From an uncultured Bacteroidota bacterium (GTDB taxonomy: Bacteria > Bacteroidota > Bacteroidia > Bacteroidales > VadinHA17): a stretch of 45,215 bases of DNA. Below the pieces are notes generated by a model. It did no database searches and had not been told where the DNA came from. It saw only the letters and a list, made by a program, of their open reading frames with translations. This document shows, one piece after another, positions 42,985 to 45,215 of the stretch; the stretch's first letter is position 1, and each line of letters starts with the position of its first letter. The DNA is taken from assembly GCA_937864815.1 (NCBI GenBank), contig CALMJY010000301.1:1-45215 (forward strand). The letters run 5' to 3'. Position numbers and translations under genes: made by a program.

Positions 42985-44043
42985 CTATTTTGACCTGAGG
43001 TATTGTGAAGGCCAGGCGATATCATCACCAAGTTCCCTGGCTGCCTGAAGGGCAAAATAAGGATTTCTCAATAACTCTCTGCCGAACAGCACCAAATCAG
43101 CCTGGTTATTCTTCAGGATCGCCTCAGCCTGTAATGCATTGGTAATAAGGCCAACAGTACCTGTCATTATTCCGGTTTTTTTGATTGCTTCAGCAAATGA
43201 TACCTGATAGCCGGGTCCGAAGGGAATCTTTGCATCAAAAATATTTCCGCCAGAGGAGCAATCGATAAGATCAACACCCTTCTCCTTAAGCAGATTTCCA
43301 AGTTTAATGCTTTCTTCTATTGTCCATCCCCCTTCATACCAGTCGGTTGATGAGATCCTTACAAAAAGTGGATTTTCGGCTGGCCATACAGATTTTACAG
43401 CATCCACAATCTGTTTCAGAAGCAGTGTACGGTTTTCAAAGGGTCCTCCGTATTCATCATTCCTCTTATTGCTCAAAGGAGAAAGAAACTCCTGTAAAAG
43501 ATAGCCGTGGGCACTGTGGATTTCGATTATTTCATAACCGGCTTCAAGTGACCGCAATGCAGCATTTTTGAAAGAGGCTATAACATTTTGAATCCCTTCC
43601 ATATCAAGTGACAGGGGAGTTCTGTCGCCTGATGTAAATGGGATTTCACTAGGAGCAATGGTCTGCCAGCCACCATTATTAAAATTAAGTTGTTTACCTC
43701 CGTTCCATGGAAGATCGCATGAAGCTTTTCTTCCGGCATGGGCAAGCTGAATTGCAGGAACAGCGCCATGCTGTTTTATGAAACTTACAATTTGTTTATA
43801 TCCGGGAATATGTTCATCAGACCAGATACCAAGATCACCGGGTGTTATTCTTCCCTCAGGGACTACCGCAGTTGCCTCCTGAATTATCAGACCGGTTCCT
43901 CCTGCTGCTCTTGTGCCATAATGAACGAGATGCCAGTCACCAGGAAAGCCATCTTTTGACGAATACTGGCACATAGGTGACATAACAATTCTGTTTTTCA
44001 GGTTGATTTTTTTTATGGTCAGGGGAGAAAAGAGTTTTGACAT
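42985..44043 (-). CDS. NADH:flavin oxidoreductase, YqjM/OYE type
   Basis: The 352-residue FMN-binding TIM-barrel enzyme belongs to the old yellow enzyme family and should reduce activated C=C bonds. It has the thermophilic-like/YqjM signatures: Cys25 and Tyr27 in MSPMCQYSS, QLAHAGRKAS, the catalytic His pair in EIHSAHGYLLQEFLSP, NKRNDEYGGPFENRT, LVFVRISSTDW-like strand (PLFVRISSTDWYEGG), and the phosphate-binding DLVLFGRELLRNPYFAL. Length is typical. No redox partner lies nearby; the nitroreductase and racemase genes converge on it from the left. Confidence 0.93.
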   Translation of the reverse strand: MSKLFSPLTIKKINLKNRIVMSPMCQYSSKDGFPGDWHLVHYGTRAAGGTGLIIQEATAVVPEGRITPGDLGIWSDEHIPGYKQIVSFIKQHGAVPAIQLAHAGRKASCDLPWNGGKQLNFNNGGWQTIAPSEIPFTSGDRTPLSLDMEGIQNVIASFKNAALRSLEAGYEIIEIHSAHGYLLQEFLSPLSNKRNDEYGGPFENRTLLLKQIVDAVKSVWPAENPLFVRISSTDWYEGGWTIEESIKLGNLLKEKGVDLIDCSSGGNIFDAKIPFGPGYQVSFAEAIKKTGIMTGTVGLITNALQAEAILKNNQADLVLFGRELLRNPYFALQAARELGDDIAWPSQYLRSK

Positions 44044-44199
44044 ACAGGTAATTTTTAATTACAACTATACAAAAATAATATTAAAACAGGTAATAACTTT
44101 ACTTATCAATATTGTGGTAATAATTTCATAAATAATGCTATTGCAAACAGATAATTAAATATTTACTTATCTTCACTAAATCCAATAAAAACAGATGCT

Positions 44200-45215
44200 A
44201 TGAAAAGGTTATTTGTTCTGTACATATTTTTTCTTATAGGTGCAGTTTCTTTTGCACAAAAGAAGGATTCATCAGACAATGCCCAGGAAAAAAGCAAGAA
44301 AGAAGAAACCGATGGCAAAGTTCAGACAGGAACTGATCAGGAGAAGAAATCAGGACAGGATCAGGAAGTGAGTAAAGAAGACAAACAGACACAGGATACA
44401 CGTTATCATGAAGGTTCATCCGGTGTAAAACGAAGCATTTCATACAAATTCAGCAATGAAGTTGTTGATAGCGATCCTGGTAATGGTATTTTCAGATATA
44501 ACAAGAATGACATTACAGGGATCACATACATTTATCTGGATGACATTGACCTTTCAGGTGAGGACCAGACTAATTGGTATTCTACATGGGATAAAGAAAC
44601 CGGAGCAACAGGCAGAGGAAGGATTAATATAGTGGAATACGAAGGGAAAAATGTAAATGTTTTCGATGTAAAAGGTGTTTTTGTTGAAGAGGATGGATAC
44701 TGGAAAATACCTGTAGAATTTGTATCAGGGTCATTACCTGCTGATGGGAAAACATACTTCTATATTTTTGAACGGATAGAAAACAAGGACGAAACATCAA
44801 AAGAGGAGAAAAAAGCAGAAGAATCAATAGTTGAAGAAACAGTGGCAGTTGCTGCTGTTGTTACAGCAGCGGCAGTTGTCACAGAACCAGTTGTTGAGGT
44901 TCAACCTCCTCAAGTTGCAGAAGAAAAAAAGGAAGAGCCTGCTCCGGAGCCTCAGCCGGCACCTGCACCACAGCCTGAACCTGTTGCTGAGGCAAAAGAA
45001 GAACCTGTTGTTCAGCAGGAAGCAGTGGAAGAAAAGAAAGAAGAACCGGTTTCCCAGCCGGAACCAGTAAAGGAAGAAAGCAAAGTTGAGGAAACTGCAG
45101 CAGTTGCTGCTGTTGTAACAGCAGCAGTTGTCACAGAACCAGTTGTTGAGGTTCAACCTCCTCAGGTTGCAGAAGAAAAAAAGGAAGAGCCTGCTCCGGA
45201 GCCTCAGCCGGCACC
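44200..45215 (+). CDS. Secreted protein with Pro/Glu/Val-rich repeats, 3' end outside window
   Basis: The frame is open for 338 codons to the right edge. It has a signal peptide (FVLYIFFLIGAVSFAQ), then a charged Lys/Glu/Gln/Asp linker (about 20-75), a folded beta-type domain (about 75-200; SISYKFSNEVVDSDPGNGIF, ITYIYLDDIDLSGED, KIPVEFVSGSLPADGKTYF), and then a low-complexity region rich in Pro, Glu, Ala, Gln and Val from about 200 on. Two copies of a 131-134 bp repeat lie in the latter. The tail resembles cell-wall or surface spacers or TonB-like Pro-Glu linkers. The function is unknown. Confidence 0.78.
   Translation, partial: MKRLFVLYIFFLIGAVSFAQKKDSSDNAQEKSKKEETDGKVQTGTDQEKKSGQDQEVSKEDKQTQDTRYHEGSSGVKRSISYKFSNEVVDSDPGNGIFRYNKNDITGITYIYLDDIDLSGEDQTNWYSTWDKETGATGRGRINIVEYEGKNVNVFDVKGVFVEEDGYWKIPVEFVSGSLPADGKTYFYIFERIENKDETSKEEKKAEESIVEETVAVAAVVTAAAVVTEPVVEVQPPQVAEEKKEEPAPEPQPAPAPQPEPVAEAKEEPVVQQEAVEEKKEEPVSQPEPVKEESKVEETAAVAAVVTAAVVTEPVVEVQPPQVAEEKKEEPAPEPQPA
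44830..44963 (+). repeat. In-frame repeat unit A within the surface-protein gene
   Basis: 134 bp encoding VEETVAVAAVVTAAAVV, TEPVVEVQPPQVAEEKK and EEPAPEPQPAP. It is almost identical to unit B 255 bp downstream, apart from a few substitutions and one extra codon. In-frame repetition implies recombination-driven length variation of the spacer. Confidence 0.8.
45085..45215 (+). repeat. In-frame repeat unit B, reaching the window edge
   Basis: 131 bp matching unit A, one codon shorter (TAAVV in place of TAAAVV). It reaches the last base of the window, so further copies may continue outside. Between the units lie about 40 codons of related Pro/Glu-rich sequence, giving a 255-bp period. Confidence 0.8.

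Noticed and set aside
44824-45156. Minus-strand open frame rich in Cys, Asn and Phe
   Set aside because: It is the reverse reading of the Pro/Glu/Val repeat region; its composition is a by-product of that repeat.
1-45215. CRISPR arrays, insertion sequences, integrases, toxin-antitoxin or prophage genes
   Set aside because: Looked for repeats with regular spacers, transposase and integrase motifs on both strands; none found. The MORN protein's 'antitoxin' family label is not evidence of a toxin-antitoxin system.

Overview
The window looks like chromosomal DNA of a Bacteroidota bacterium, probably a free-living or gut-type Bacteroidales/Marinilabiliales relative. It is AT-rich. Shine-Dalgarno sequences are weak or absent, and a few promoters resemble the Bacteroidota TAnnTTTG -7 element. 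There are many lipoprotein and Tat signal peptides on glycan enzymes, and several families are typical of the phylum (YwqK/MORN_2 repeats, FISUMP domain, GH97, GH127-type, DUF4956, DUF1846, M61). No rRNA, tRNA, CRISPR array, insertion sequence or prophage was recognised by eye.  Region 1 (1-14236) is mostly housekeeping. A polysaccharide flippase runs off the left edge. It is followed by a cyclophilin lipoprotein, pheS and a Crp/Fnr regulator on the plus strand. On the minus strand nadA, a MORN-repeat protein and ruvB form a tight operon. A 588-bp AT-rich divergent intergenic region leads to rpiB and an Rrf2 regulator, then a VanZ-like protein, hemW and a membrane coiled-coil protein. A PurF-like protein without the catalytic cysteine comes next, then endonuclease IV (nfo).  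Region 2 (14274-20661) is mixed: a Tat-exported Asp-box (sialidase-like) protein preceded by the deleted remnant of another secreted gene, a patatin-like phospholipase, an Nramp metal transporter, a YciI protein coupled to a small membrane protein, an exported creatininase-family hydrolase and pdxH.  Region 3 (20805-36618) is a glycan-degradation neighbourhood on both strands: GH20 hexosaminidase, a Tat-exported deacetylase-fold-like protein, GH105/88-type unsaturated uronyl hydrolase, a GH5 lipoprotein with an inserted domain, GH97, a FISUMP lipoprotein, GH127/146-type arabinofuranosidase, an exported sugar isomerase/epimerase-like protein, and a lipoprotein joining a DUF1080 domain to a PHP-like metal hydrolase. 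No SusC/SusD pair is present. In its midst lies an Lgt-fold membrane protein with a C-terminal beta-rich extension, interrupted by one in-frame TAG.  Region 4 (36741-45215) holds an M61 peptidase, DUF4956, a secreted unknown, a multiply deleted sugar-isomerase pseudogene, DUF1846, an exported nitroreductase-like protein, a racemase-like protein with Asp in place of one catalytic Cys, a YqjM-type flavin oxidoreductase, and the start of a secreted protein with long Pro/Glu/Val repeats that leaves the right edge.  The observations most worth a second look are the Lgt-like/beta-domain fusion with its single TAG, the PurF-like protein that kept its Fe-S cysteines and PRPP loop but lost its glutaminase site, the DUF1080-PHP fusion, and two genes reduced to remnants by repeated internal deletions. 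All names are by recognition of motifs and overall sequence; no database search was possible.
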